From assembly GCF_024168825.1 (NCBI RefSeq), contig NZ_JALJWH010000001.1, positions 558,001-622,000 of the forward strand: a stretch of 64,000 nt of DNA, read 5' to 3'. The position numbers and the translations under genes are program-made. This DNA is from Paenarthrobacter sp. A20. Its GTDB lineage: Bacteria > Actinomycetota > Actinomycetes > Actinomycetales > Micrococcaceae. The notes below the pieces were generated by a model, which saw nothing but the letters and a program-made list of their open reading frames with translations, was not told the origin of the DNA and searched no databases. Below are positions 33,852-41,883 of the stretch, piece by piece (within the stretch, counting starts at the first letter, position 1; each line of letters starts with the position of its first letter).

Positions 33852-33885
33852 GCCGGCCCCGCGCCCTTCAAGACGCGGAGCCGGC
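33852..33885 (-). terminator. Terminator of the aminotransferase-RraA operon
   Basis: GCCGGCCCCGCG (33852-33863) and CGCGGAGCCGGC (33874-33885) pair over 12 positions with one mismatch; loop of 10. It lies 14 bases after the RraA-like stop, on that strand. Confidence 0.7.
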
Positions 33886-33899
33886 ATTGGCGCAAGAGC

Positions 33900-34574
33900 C
33901 TAGTCTTCGACCAGGAGGCCCTTCTCCTTGAGCTTGTCGGTGAGGCCGCACAGCTCGATGGTGTTGCCACCGTCGTGGTAGAGCTTGATGAGTTCGCGCT
34001 CGTGGTCGTCGCGGGCCTGGGACAGTGCGATGACTTCCTCCGCCTCCTCGCGGCGGACAACCACCACGCCGTCAGCGTCACCACGAAGGATGTCGCCGGG
34101 ATAAATGATTTCGTCGCCGAAGACGATCGGGTGGTTGATGGGGCCGAGGGTTTCCTTGACAGTGCCCTTGATGCTGACGCTGCCGGAGAAGACGGGCAGG
34201 CCGAGTTCAATCAGGTCCTGGGTATCGCGCACGCCGGAATCAGTGACCATCGCGGCGATGCCCTTGGCCTTCATGGCGTTGCCCAGGACGTCACCGAACG
34301 TGCCGGCTTCCGCCATTTCCTGGGCGCCGACCAGCACCACGTCGCCGGCCTGTGCGTAGTGGATGGCGACCTGGAGCATGAGGTTGTCCTGGGGTGCGCA
34401 GGCGACCGTGACGGCGGGACCGCAGAAGGACATGGAACGGTCGATCGGCTTGATCCTGGAACTCAAGGCGCCACGGCGGCCCTGTGCTTCGTGGATCGTG
34501 GCGGAGGAAAAGGCCGCGAGGCGGCTGACGACGTCCGCATCGGGGCGCTCGAATTTGGTCTTGACGTGGATCAT
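33900..34574 (-). CDS. RraA-like protein: 4-hydroxy-4-methyl-2-oxoglutarate/4-carboxy-4-hydroxy-2-oxoadipate aldolase-like
   Basis: A 224-residue RraA-fold protein. Segments GAQEMAEAGTFGDVLGNAMK and MVTDSGVRDTQDLIELGLPV match the metal-dependent aldolase branch: G-x-R-D carries the Arg and metal-binding Asp. Such enzymes cleave 4-carboxy-4-hydroxy-2-oxoadipate or HMG into pyruvate plus oxaloacetate/pyruvate and also decarboxylate oxaloacetate. The start MIHVKTKFERP was chosen for spacing (13 bases after the aminotransferase stop). Cotranscribed with that gene, so it may act on the 2-oxo acid it produces. Confidence 0.85.
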   Translation of the reverse strand: MIHVKTKFERPDADVVSRLAAFSSATIHEAQGRRGALSSRIKPIDRSMSFCGPAVTVACAPQDNLMLQVAIHYAQAGDVVLVGAQEMAEAGTFGDVLGNAMKAKGIAAMVTDSGVRDTQDLIELGLPVFSGSVSIKGTVKETLGPINHPIVFGDEIIYPGDILRGDADGVVVVRREEAEEVIALSQARDDHERELIKLYHDGGNTIELCGLTDKLKEKGLLVED

Positions 34575-34587
34575 GGTCTGAATCTTT

Positions 34588-35796
34588 CTAGTTGAGGGCG
34601 TTGACGGCATCGCGGATGGAGTCCACGCCGGCGTTGATGGTCTCCAGCGAGGTGGCGAAGGAGATCCGGAAGTACGGGCCCAGGCCGTAGGCCGAGCCTT
34701 GGATGACGGCCACGCGTGCGGCGTCCAACAGGTAGAGCGTGAAGTCCTGGTCGTTCTCGATGACCTTGCCGTCGGGCGTAGCCTTGCCGATTACCCCTCC
34801 GCAGTTCACGTAGGCATAGAAGGCGCCTTCAGCCGGCGCGACGGACAGGCCGTTGATGGCGTTGAGACCCTCGACGGCGGTATCCCGGCGCTTGCGGTAC
34901 ACCTCCACGCTGTCGCGGACGAACGACTGATCACCGTTCAGCGCCGCCACTGCGGCGGCCTGGCTGATGGACGACGGACACGATGACGTCTGGGATTGCA
35001 GCTTGTTCATGGCCGCAATCAGGGGAGCCGGTCCCACGCCGTAGCCGAGCCGCCAGCCGGTCATGGCATAGGCCTTGGAGACGCCGTTGACCAGCAGGAT
35101 GCGGTCCTTGAGCGCCGGCACCGCCGTGACCAGGCTGGTCACGCGGCCGTCGCCGAAGTGGATTTCGTCGTAAATCTCGTCAGTGAGGATGAAGACTTGC
35201 GGGTGCTGCTCAAGGACCGCACCGAGTGCCTGCAGTTCCTCGCGGGTGTACACGGCGCCGGTGGGGTTGGACGGCGCGTTGAGGATGAGCCACTTGGTGT
35301 TGGGGGTGATGGCCTTTGCAAGGGCATCCGGGGTGAGCTTGAAGCCCGTATCTTCGCCGCAGGCAATGATCACAGGAGTGCCGTCGTTGGCGAGAACCAT
35401 GTCCGGGTAGGAAACCCAGTACGGCGCGGGGACGATCACTTCATCGCCCGCATTAAGGGATGCCATCAGGGCAACGTACAGGACCTGCTTGGCTCCGCCG
35501 CCGATGGTCAGCTGGTTGCGCCCATAATGGTGGCCGGTGTGGCCCTCGATTTTGCGCAGGATGGCGGTCTGCAGCTCCGGCGTGCCAGTCACCGACGTGT
35601 ACTTGGTCTCGCCGTTGTTGATCGCCTCGATGGCGGCGGCTTTGATGTGGTCCGGGGTATCAAAGTCCGGCTCGCCGACGGTCATGTCGATAATCGGGAT
35701 GCCTTCGGCTTTGAGTTCGCGGACGCGGGCGGCCGCGGCGACGCTCGCTGAGGACTTGATGCGGGTGACCCTCGACGCCGGCAGGTAGTCGGACAT
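34588..35796 (-). CDS. Aspartate/aromatic aminotransferase family protein (AspC-like, class I)
   Basis: A 402-residue PLP enzyme of subgroup I-gamma. It begins ASRVTRIKSSASVAAAARV and has IDMTVGEPDFDTPDHIKAAA, KYTSVTGTPELQ, LNAPSNPTGAVYTREEL, DEIYDEI and the Schiff-base lysine in VNGVSKAYAMTGWRLGY. This matches aspartate aminotransferases of the Thermus/Rhizobium type. With the downstream RraA-like aldolase it may convert aspartate or a 4-substituted glutamate to a 2-oxo acid that is then cleaved (inference). Confidence 0.92.
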   Translation of the reverse strand: MSDYLPASRVTRIKSSASVAAAARVRELKAEGIPIIDMTVGEPDFDTPDHIKAAAIEAINNGETKYTSVTGTPELQTAILRKIEGHTGHHYGRNQLTIGGGAKQVLYVALMASLNAGDEVIVPAPYWVSYPDMVLANDGTPVIIACGEDTGFKLTPDALAKAITPNTKWLILNAPSNPTGAVYTREELQALGAVLEQHPQVFILTDEIYDEIHFGDGRVTSLVTAVPALKDRILLVNGVSKAYAMTGWRLGYGVGPAPLIAAMNKLQSQTSSCPSSISQAAAVAALNGDQSFVRDSVEVYRKRRDTAVEGLNAINGLSVAPAEGAFYAYVNCGGVIGKATPDGKVIENDQDFTLYLLDAARVAVIQGSAYGLGPYFRISFATSLETINAGVDSIRDAVNALN

Positions 35797-36103
35797 GTCT
35801 CCTCCAGGAATGTGGGACTCAGGACGCGCGGATTCGCGTATCCCCTTTTTCGAGACTAGGGATCCGTGGGCGCTGTGGATAAGACCTAATGTGCGTGGAT
35901 CTATAAGGGGGTCTTATGACGTGGATCCCGCTGTGGGGTTTCTGCAGGCATTAGCTGGACAGAATCCGCACAGACGCGCCTTGGGACACTTCTTCCATGC
36001 ACCTTGCTTATGGGTTCACGCGGTATTGGTATTTCCTTGCACCGGTGAACAGTGCCTAGATTCGAAGGGTCAGAAGCGCTGTTCCGGAACCGAAAGGGAG
36101 CCA
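35797..36103. promoter_or_regulatory. Divergent intergenic region with ATAAGACC dyad and DnaA-box-like site
   Basis: These 307 bases carry no gene I accept. TGTGGATAA at 35874-35882 is a perfect complement of the consensus DnaA box. ATAAGACC (35879-35886) and GGTCTTAT (35910-35917) are perfect inverted repeats, and AAGACCTAAT (35881-35890) is identical to a decamer upstream of pxpA. This should hold the promoter of the aminotransferase-RraA operon; the rightward gene's promoter may lie nearer 36000-36080. Confidence 0.5.
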
Positions 36104-36646
36104 ATGCCGGCCCAAACCAGCTCAGCCCGCGGCGTTTCACTGCAAGGTCGCGCAGCCACCGGACGGTACGCCTACCGGGCGAAGGCAACGCGACCGCAGG
36201 CCCCGGACCACGCTGAACGTGCCAAGCTCGCGCAGGCCTTAGGGGTCCATCGGCAGGTCCTGTCCCACGCAACGGCCGCCATCCGCACCCTTACTGCTGC
36301 CCGAAACGAGCTGATCGCCCAGGCGATTGAGGACGGGCTCACCATCGCCACTGTTTCAGCGGTCACCGGGGAAAACATGAAATCAGTCAGGACCATCGCT
36401 TTGGCTTATGACGATCTCCATCCGAGCGGCCTCCCCCGCAGCACGCAGGTGGCTGCGTTGAAGCAGAAAAGCGGGGAACTCAGGACAGCCGAACGGCATC
36501 GTGACCAGATCACGGAACGCCGCGGGGCACTGATGGTGATCGCCCTCCGAAACCAGGTCTGCGATGACTTGGAGCTCGCCTCGCTGACCGGACTCACTCC
36601 TGACCACATCCGCCGGGCAACGCGGGGAATCGCCCGGCCGGCCTAG
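36104..36646 (+). CDS. Hypothetical protein with two HTH-like segments
   Basis: A 180-residue soluble basic protein I do not recognise. It has an Ala-rich helical middle (RTLTAARNELIAQAIEDGLT then IATVSAVTGENMKSVRTIAL), which looks like a helix-turn-helix, and a second one near the C-terminus (CDDLELASLTGLTPDHIRRA). A long helix between them (LKQKSGELRTAERHRDQITE) could be a coiled coil. AAAGGGAG is 3-4 bases upstream of the ATG. A DNA-binding role is inferred only from these patterns. Confidence 0.7.
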   Translation: MPAQTSSARGVSLQGRAATGRYAYRAKATRPQAPDHAERAKLAQALGVHRQVLSHATAAIRTLTAARNELIAQAIEDGLTIATVSAVTGENMKSVRTIALAYDDLHPSGLPRSTQVAALKQKSGELRTAERHRDQITERRGALMVIALRNQVCDDLELASLTGLTPDHIRRATRGIARPA

Positions 36647-36699
36647 TGTCTCCGGCCCTCACCGTTGAACCCGCCGGCCCCGGAAGGTAGAACGGGTAG

Positions 36700-37056
36700 A
36701 TGAGCAATGATGTGAATTCCTGGATGGACAAGTACGAACGCGCCTGGACGTCGAATGAGCCCGACGACATCCGGGCGCTCTTCACGGAAGATGCCGTCTA
36801 CAACGACCGGCCCAACACCTCGAAACCCTGGAACGGCCACGAAGAGATCGTCAAAGGGTGGGCCGACGCCGGTGACCAGCCCGAGGATTGGACCTTCGAG
36901 TGGACGCTCCTGGGCAGGGAAGGCGATACTGCCTTCGTCCAAGGCCTCACCACGTATCTGAACGGGGACCCCACCTACGACAATCTGTGGGTGATCCGCT
37001 TCGCTGAGGACGGCCGGGCACGCGAGTTCACGGAATGGTACATGGCCCGCAAATAG
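36700..37056 (+). CDS. SnoaL/NTF2-like domain protein
   Basis: A 118-residue cone-fold protein. WMDKYERAWTSNEPDDIRAL then FTEDAVYNDRPNTSKPWNGHEEI is the typical SnoaL-like start, and the C-terminal strand reads LWVIRFAEDGRAREFTEWYM. Proteins of this kind are enzymes or binding proteins of many pathways; the role is unknown. Its stop directly abuts the stop of the convergent lipoprotein gene. Confidence 0.88.
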   Translation: MSNDVNSWMDKYERAWTSNEPDDIRALFTEDAVYNDRPNTSKPWNGHEEIVKGWADAGDQPEDWTFEWTLLGREGDTAFVQGLTTYLNGDPTYDNLWVIRFAEDGRAREFTEWYMARK

Positions 37057-37494
37057 CTAGCGGGGTTTGTACAGGAGGTTGGGGTGGACCTGGGTCCATC
37101 CGTCGTATTTCGACTGGCCGGCATCCACGCCGTCATTGATGAGCTTCGCTTGTGAATCGTCAAAGTTAGTCAAGGTGACGATGTCCTCACCAGTCGCTAC
37201 CGCTGCGCACCCCGCCCTCCACCGCCCCGGGAGTCCTACAGGCACCGTAATCAAGCAGGCAGACCCACCAGTGGAACTCTTGGCCGCGAAGTACTCCACA
37301 TCGTCGTGGGTTGCCAGCAATCGGGCTGACCCCGCTTTGATGTCCGTATCCACACTGATGAGGCTCACGGTCTCCGGAAGCTCGTCCTCGGCCGTCGCTT
37401 CCCGCGCCAGGACATCCGGGCCAGTCGGCGACGAACAACCGGCCAGTCCGAGCACGGCAACAACGGACGCTACAGCTACAACACGACGATTCAT
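37057..37494 (-). CDS. Small lipoprotein
   Basis: A 145-residue exported protein. MNRRVVAVASVVAVLGLAGC is a lipoprotein signal with lipobox L-A-G-C. The mature part has two further cysteines (GSACLITVP and WRAGCAAV) that could form a disulfide, and ends QVHPNLLYKPR. I recognise no named domain. Monocistronic. Confidence 0.82.
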   Translation of the reverse strand: MNRRVVAVASVVAVLGLAGCSSPTGPDVLAREATAEDELPETVSLISVDTDIKAGSARLLATHDDVEYFAAKSSTGGSACLITVPVGLPGRWRAGCAAVATGEDIVTLTNFDDSQAKLINDGVDAGQSKYDGWTQVHPNLLYKPR

Positions 37495-37560
37495 GGCACT
37501 GCCCCCTCAGGCTCTCGTTCCGTCGAGCCTAGCCCACCGTCTACCGCGGACAAGAACAGG

Positions 37561-38364
37561 TCAGTAGCTTTCGCGCTCAGCCGTTTCAGACACGGGAATG
37601 AACGTTGACGCGAACCCTTCCGACGCGCGGGCCAGCACCGCTACATCGGCGCCGACCAGCACAAAGGAGGCACCGGCGTCGAGATAGGCCCGGGCGGTTG
37701 ATTCGTTGAAGGCGTTCACGCCGGCCGGTTTCCCAGCCGCTTTGGCGGCTTCAAGGCAGTGCTCGACGACGGCCCTCACCATGGGATTTTCCTGCTGTCC
37801 CAGCAGGCCCATGGATGCTGCGAGGTCCGAGGGGCCCAGGAAGATGCCGTCCACGCCGTCGACGGCCAGGATCTCTTTCACCGCGGATGCTGCGGCTTCG
37901 GATTCGATCTGGACGGTGAGGCTGATGGTCTCCGAGGCGGTAGCCAGGTAGTCCGGGACGCGGTTCCAGCGTGCGGAACGGGCCAGTGCGGATCCGACGC
38001 CGCGAACACCGTGCGGCGGGTAGCGGACAGCGGCAACCGCAGTCGCGGCATCAAAGGCCGAGTTCACCATGGGGATCATCAGGTTCTGCACACCGAGGTC
38101 CAGGTACTGCTTGATGACCACGGTGTCGTTGACCGGTGGACGGACCATGGCCTGTACGGGGTAACCGCTGACGGCATGGAGTTGGGCGAGGATCGATTCG
38201 AGCCCGTTGGGACTGTGCTCGGCGTCGATCAGTACCCAGTCCAGACCGGATCCGGCGCAGATCTCGGCGACCAGTGGGCTGCCGGAGCAGACCCACATGC
38301 CCGCCAGGGGCCGGCCGGCCTCAGAGAGGGCCGAGTAGAAGGTGGGGCTTAGTCGAATTGGCAT
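37561..38364 (-). CDS. hpaI: 4-hydroxy-2-oxoheptane-1,7-dioate aldolase
   Basis: A 267-residue HpcH/HpaI aldolase. Key residues match HpaI of E. coli: His base in LIDAEHSPN, Arg in MVRPPVND, Glu in VQIESEAA and Asp in LGPSDLAASMG; YPPHGVRGVGSALARSARWNR is nearly the E. coli sequence. It is the last step of homoprotocatechuate degradation, releasing pyruvate and succinic semialdehyde. Its start overlaps the hpaH end by 16 bases, with GGGAG 7 bases upstream. Confidence 0.95.
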   Translation of the reverse strand: MPIRLSPTFYSALSEAGRPLAGMWVCSGSPLVAEICAGSGLDWVLIDAEHSPNGLESILAQLHAVSGYPVQAMVRPPVNDTVVIKQYLDLGVQNLMIPMVNSAFDAATAVAAVRYPPHGVRGVGSALARSARWNRVPDYLATASETISLTVQIESEAAASAVKEILAVDGVDGIFLGPSDLAASMGLLGQQENPMVRAVVEHCLEAAKAAGKPAGVNAFNESTARAYLDAGASFVLVGADVAVLARASEGFASTFIPVSETAERESY

Positions 38365-39134
38365 GTCACCACTCCCAACGGTCCGTAATCAGCGTGCACG
38401 GTATCCCCTTTGTACACCCACAGCGGGCGCGTAAACGAGCCCGCGAGGACGATGTCTCCGGCCTTCATCGAGTCCCCATGCGCGGCGATCTTGTTGGCCA
38501 GCCAGTGCACTCCGTTGGCCGGGTGGTCGAGTACTCCGGCCGCGACGCCGGTCTCTTCCACGGTCTGGTTTTTGTACAGGATGGCGGAGACCCATCGGAG
38601 GTCGACGGCGTCCGGCCGCACCGGGCGGCCGCCCACCACCATGGCGCCCATCGCGGCGTTGTCCGAGATGGTGTCCACGATGGTCCGGCCCTCCATCTCG
38701 ATCCTGGAGTCCAGGATTTCGAGGGCCGGAACCACGTAGTCGGTGGCGTTGAGGACATCGAAGATGGTGCAGCCTGGCCCCTTCAGCGCGTCCTTGAGGA
38801 CAAAGGCAAGTTCCACCTCAACCCGGGGATGCGTGTACTTGTCCCACTCCACGGAGCACCCGGTATCCAGGACCATGTCATCAAAAATGGCACCGTAATC
38901 CGGTTCGGTGATGCCTGTGGCGGCTTGCATGGCCTTGGACGTGAGGCCGATCTTGCGCCCCACCAACGTGCGACCGGCTTCCTCGTTCCGCCGCATCCAC
39001 AACTGCTGCACGGCGTAGGAGTCCTCCACCGTCATGTCGGGGTAGCGGGCGGTGAGGCGCGGCACCGGTTTGCGGTTCCGGCCGGCTTCGAGGAGCTCGT
39101 CGGCAATGGCTTCGATCGTCTTCGCGTCCAACAT
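38349..39134 (-). CDS. hpaH: 2-oxo-hept-3-ene-1,7-dioate hydratase
   Basis: A 261-residue FAH-fold hydratase. KIGLTSKAMQAATGITEPDY, RVEVELAFVLKDALKGPGCT, NATDYVVPALEILDSRI and GVAAGVLDHPANGVHWLANK align with E. coli HpaH almost block by block. It adds water to the ring-fission intermediate before HpaI cleavage. Only 4 bases separate its ATG from the hpaD stop. Confidence 0.95.
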   Translation of the reverse strand: MLDAKTIEAIADELLEAGRNRKPVPRLTARYPDMTVEDSYAVQQLWMRRNEEAGRTLVGRKIGLTSKAMQAATGITEPDYGAIFDDMVLDTGCSVEWDKYTHPRVEVELAFVLKDALKGPGCTIFDVLNATDYVVPALEILDSRIEMEGRTIVDTISDNAAMGAMVVGGRPVRPDAVDLRWVSAILYKNQTVEETGVAAGVLDHPANGVHWLANKIAAHGDSMKAGDIVLAGSFTRPLWVYKGDTVHADYGPLGVVTCQFD

Positions 39135-39138
39135 GGTC

Positions 39139-40233
39139 CTAGACCTGCGCCCCGAGCTTGAATCCTTCGGCAGCCTCGCCGGACGCCGCGTCCGGGCGGG
39201 TGTAGGAGAAGCCGTCGGCGCCCACGGTGACGGCCATTTCGGATTTGTCCTCGCGTTCGATGATGGGCTGGGGGTTGCCGTCGAGGTCCAGGACCAGGGA
39301 GGCCTCGGTGTACCAGGACGGGACCACGGGGTTGCCCCACCAGTCGCGGCGCTGGTTGTCGTGGACGTCCCAGGTGACCGTGGGGTTGTCCGGATCGCCG
39401 GTGTAGTAGTCCTGGGTGTAGATCTCCACGCGGTGGCCGTCCGGGTCCAGGATGTAGAGGTAGAACGCGTTGGACACGCCGTGGCGGCCGGGGCCGCGTT
39501 CGATGCGGTCGGAGATGCGCAGGGCGCCCATCTTGTCGCAGATCTGGATGATGTTGTGCTTCTCGTGCGTGGAGAACGCGATGTGGTGCAGGCGGGGTCC
39601 GTTGCCACCGGTCAGTGCGGTGTCGTGCACGGTCTGCTTGCGGTGCATCCACGCGGCGTACGTGACGCCGTCGGAGTCCTTGATGTCTTCGGAGACGCGG
39701 AAGCCGAGGTCTTCGAGGTACTTGCGGCCGCGCGGGACGTCCGGGGTGACCTGGTTGAAGTGGTCCAGGCGGACCAGTTCGCCGGCGGAGTAGAGGTCGT
39801 AGCGCTGGGTGAGGCGTTCGACGTGCTCAACGTCGTAGAAGAACTCGTACGGGAAGCCCAACGGATCTTCCACGCGGACGGAGTCGCCCACGCCTTTGGT
39901 GAAGCCTTCCTTGCGGCGCTCCACCCGGCAACCCAGTTCGCGGTAGTACGCCTCGGCGGCGTCCACTTCAGCCGGGGACTTCACGCGGTACGCGAACGCT
40001 GCTGCTGCGGCCACCGGGCCCTTGCGCAACACCAGGTTGTGGTGAATGAACTCCTCGAAGGAGCGCAGGTAGATGGTGTTCTCGTCTTCCTCGGTGACGT
40101 GCAGGCCGAGGAGGTCCACGTAGAACGCGCGGGATTTGGCCAGGTCCGTGACTACGAGTTCCAGGTAGGCGCAGCGGACGATGTCCGGTGCCGGGACCGT
40201 GGGCGTGGGGATGGGGCCGGTGAAGTTGCTCAT
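39139..40233 (-). CDS. hpaD: 3,4-dihydroxyphenylacetate 2,3-dioxygenase (extradiol)
   Basis: A 364-residue type I extradiol dioxygenase with four VOC modules. The metal triad is visible as His158 (RLDHFNQ), His217 (LHHIAFS) and Glu270 (GHRVEIYT), and the acid-base His203 (TVHDTAL) is kept. These match His155, His214, Glu267 and His200 of the Brevibacterium fuscum enzyme and Mn-dependent MndD of Arthrobacter globiformis, so the metal may be Fe(II) or Mn(II). It opens the catechol ring next to the hydroxyls. A 105-base gap with a long inverted repeat separates it from hpaE. Confidence 0.96.
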   Translation of the reverse strand: MSNFTGPIPTPTVPAPDIVRCAYLELVVTDLAKSRAFYVDLLGLHVTEEDENTIYLRSFEEFIHHNLVLRKGPVAAAAAFAYRVKSPAEVDAAEAYYRELGCRVERRKEGFTKGVGDSVRVEDPLGFPYEFFYDVEHVERLTQRYDLYSAGELVRLDHFNQVTPDVPRGRKYLEDLGFRVSEDIKDSDGVTYAAWMHRKQTVHDTALTGGNGPRLHHIAFSTHEKHNIIQICDKMGALRISDRIERGPGRHGVSNAFYLYILDPDGHRVEIYTQDYYTGDPDNPTVTWDVHDNQRRDWWGNPVVPSWYTEASLVLDLDGNPQPIIEREDKSEMAVTVGADGFSYTRPDAASGEAAEGFKLGAQV

Positions 40234-40268
40234 GGGATTCTCTCTTCGTTGAAAGGGGTCATTTGGAT

Positions 40269-40333
40269 GGAGTTTTTGTACAGGTACGGCCCTTTAGAAC
40301 GGGTTTTAGGGGCGTTATCTGTACAAAAACTCC
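40269..40333. repeat. 15-bp inverted repeat between hpaE and hpaD
   Basis: GGAGTTTTTGTACAG (40269-40283) and CTGTACAAAAACTCC (40319-40333) are perfect inverted repeats around 35 bases. In the operon mRNA they would form a 15-bp hairpin just after the hpaE stop and upstream of hpaD. The A/T-rich arms with TGTACA cores could also be two half-sites of an operator for an internal promoter. Confidence 0.7.
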
Positions 40334-40337
40334 GAGT

Positions 40338-41849
40338 TTAGGCGCCGAATTTGGGGGTGTGAACGGATCCGAGCGTGATGTGCACGGCCTGCTGGTCGGT
40401 GTAGAAATCGATGGAGCGGTAGCCACCCTCATGGCCCAGGCCGGAAGCTTTCACGCCACCGAACGGGGTCCGGAGGTCGCGGACGTTGTGGCTGTTGAGC
40501 CACACCATGCCGGCCTCCACGTTTTGGGAGAAGTTGTGGGCCCGGGTCAGGTTCTGGGTCCAGATGTAGGCCGCCAGGCCGTACTTGGTGTTGTTCGCCA
40601 AGGCGAGGGCTTCGTCGTCGTTCTCGAAGGGCGTGATGGCCACGACGGGACCGAAGATTTCCTCCTGGAAAATCCGCGCGTCAGGCGCGACGTCGGCAAA
40701 CACCGTGGGTGCGATGTAGTTGCCTTCGGGCAGGTGGTCGGGTCGGCCGCCGCCGGCCAGGAGCCGACCTTCAGACTTGCCGATCTCCACGTAGGACGCC
40801 ACCTTGTTGTAGTGCTCCGGGTGAACCAAGGCACCAACCTGGGTCTTGGGATCGTGGGGATCGCCCACCACGATGTTCTTAGCCCGGGCGGCGTACTTTT
40901 CACAGAATTCGTCGTAGATGGCCCGCTCCACCAGGATGCGGGAACCGGCCGTGCAGCGTTCGCCGTTGAGGGAGAAGACCCCGAACAATGCCGAATCGAT
41001 CGCGGCATCCAGGTCGGCGTCAGCGAACACGACGCACGGGGACTTGCCGCCGAGCTCCATAGACAGGCCCTTGAGGTTGGCTGCGGCGTTGCGGAAGATG
41101 GTCTGGCCCGTGGTGGTCTCGCCGGTGAAGGAGATCAACGGTACGTCAGGGTGCTTCACCAGGGCATCGCCGGCTTCTTCGCCCAGGCCGTTGACCAGGT
41201 TGAATACACCGTCGGGCAGGCCGGCGTCCTTGAAGATCTGCGCCCACAGGGACGCGGACAAGGGGGTGAACTCAGCAGGCTTGAGCACCACAGTGTTGCC
41301 CGTTGCCAAGGCCGGGGCGAGCTTCCAGGACTCCAGCATGAACGGGGTGTTCCACGGGGTGATGAGGCCTGCGACGCCGATCGGCTTCCGGTTCACGTAG
41401 TTGATCTGCGAGCCCGGGACCTTCATGGCGTCGTCGAACTGGGCCACGATCAGGTCCGCGAAGAAGCGGAAGTTCTCGGCAGCTCGGAGCGCCTGGCCCT
41501 TGGCCTGGGTGATCGGCAGGCCGGTATCGAACGTTTCGAGTTCGGCGAGGCGGGCTTCCTGGGCCTCCACGGCGTCGGCGATCTTGTGCAGCACACGGGC
41601 ACGTTCGCGCGGCTTCATCTTCGGCCACGGGCCATTGACGAAGGCTTCGCGTGCCGCGGCGACAGCGAGGTCAATGTCTTCCTTCTGGCCTGCAGCCGCG
41701 GTGGCGTAGTTGCCGTTGGACACCGGGTCCAGGACATCGAACGTCTTACCGGACACGGAGTCAACGAACTCGCCATTGATGAAGTGCTGGATGTGGGACG
41801 GCAGGTTCTCGGGAATGTAATGCTTGGCGGTCTCTACAGAGGTCGTCAT
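40338..41849 (-). CDS. hpaE: 5-carboxymethyl-2-hydroxymuconate semialdehyde dehydrogenase
   Basis: A 503-residue aldehyde dehydrogenase. Asn167 (TPWNTPF), Glu265 (LSMELGGKSP) and Cys299 (NGERCTAGS) are the catalytic residues. It oxidises the ring-cleavage semialdehyde with NAD. Assignment to HpaE rests on family pattern plus position next to hpaD in the operon. It follows the GntR gene by 34 bases. Confidence 0.94.
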   Translation of the reverse strand: MTTSVETAKHYIPENLPSHIQHFINGEFVDSVSGKTFDVLDPVSNGNYATAAAGQKEDIDLAVAAAREAFVNGPWPKMKPRERARVLHKIADAVEAQEARLAELETFDTGLPITQAKGQALRAAENFRFFADLIVAQFDDAMKVPGSQINYVNRKPIGVAGLITPWNTPFMLESWKLAPALATGNTVVLKPAEFTPLSASLWAQIFKDAGLPDGVFNLVNGLGEEAGDALVKHPDVPLISFTGETTTGQTIFRNAAANLKGLSMELGGKSPCVVFADADLDAAIDSALFGVFSLNGERCTAGSRILVERAIYDEFCEKYAARAKNIVVGDPHDPKTQVGALVHPEHYNKVASYVEIGKSEGRLLAGGGRPDHLPEGNYIAPTVFADVAPDARIFQEEIFGPVVAITPFENDDEALALANNTKYGLAAYIWTQNLTRAHNFSQNVEAGMVWLNSHNVRDLRTPFGGVKASGLGHEGGYRSIDFYTDQQAVHITLGSVHTPKFGA

Positions 41850-41883
41850 CGTTGAAGTCCTAACTGGTGATCAGTGTGGCGGT

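Noticed and set aside
23446..35882. The two DnaA-box-like sites as part of an origin
   Set aside because: Only two single sites 12 kb apart, no box cluster, no dnaA/dnaN genes and no AT-rich unwinding element.
40263..41855. Long open frame on the + strand opposite hpaE, with similar antisense frames opposite the GntR-fusion region (42461-44098) and the MFS gene (28182-29555)
   Set aside because: These are mirror frames caused by high GC at third codon positions. They have His/Gly/Asp-rich composition, no ribosome sites and no family motifs, whereas the minus-strand products carry full catalytic motifs.
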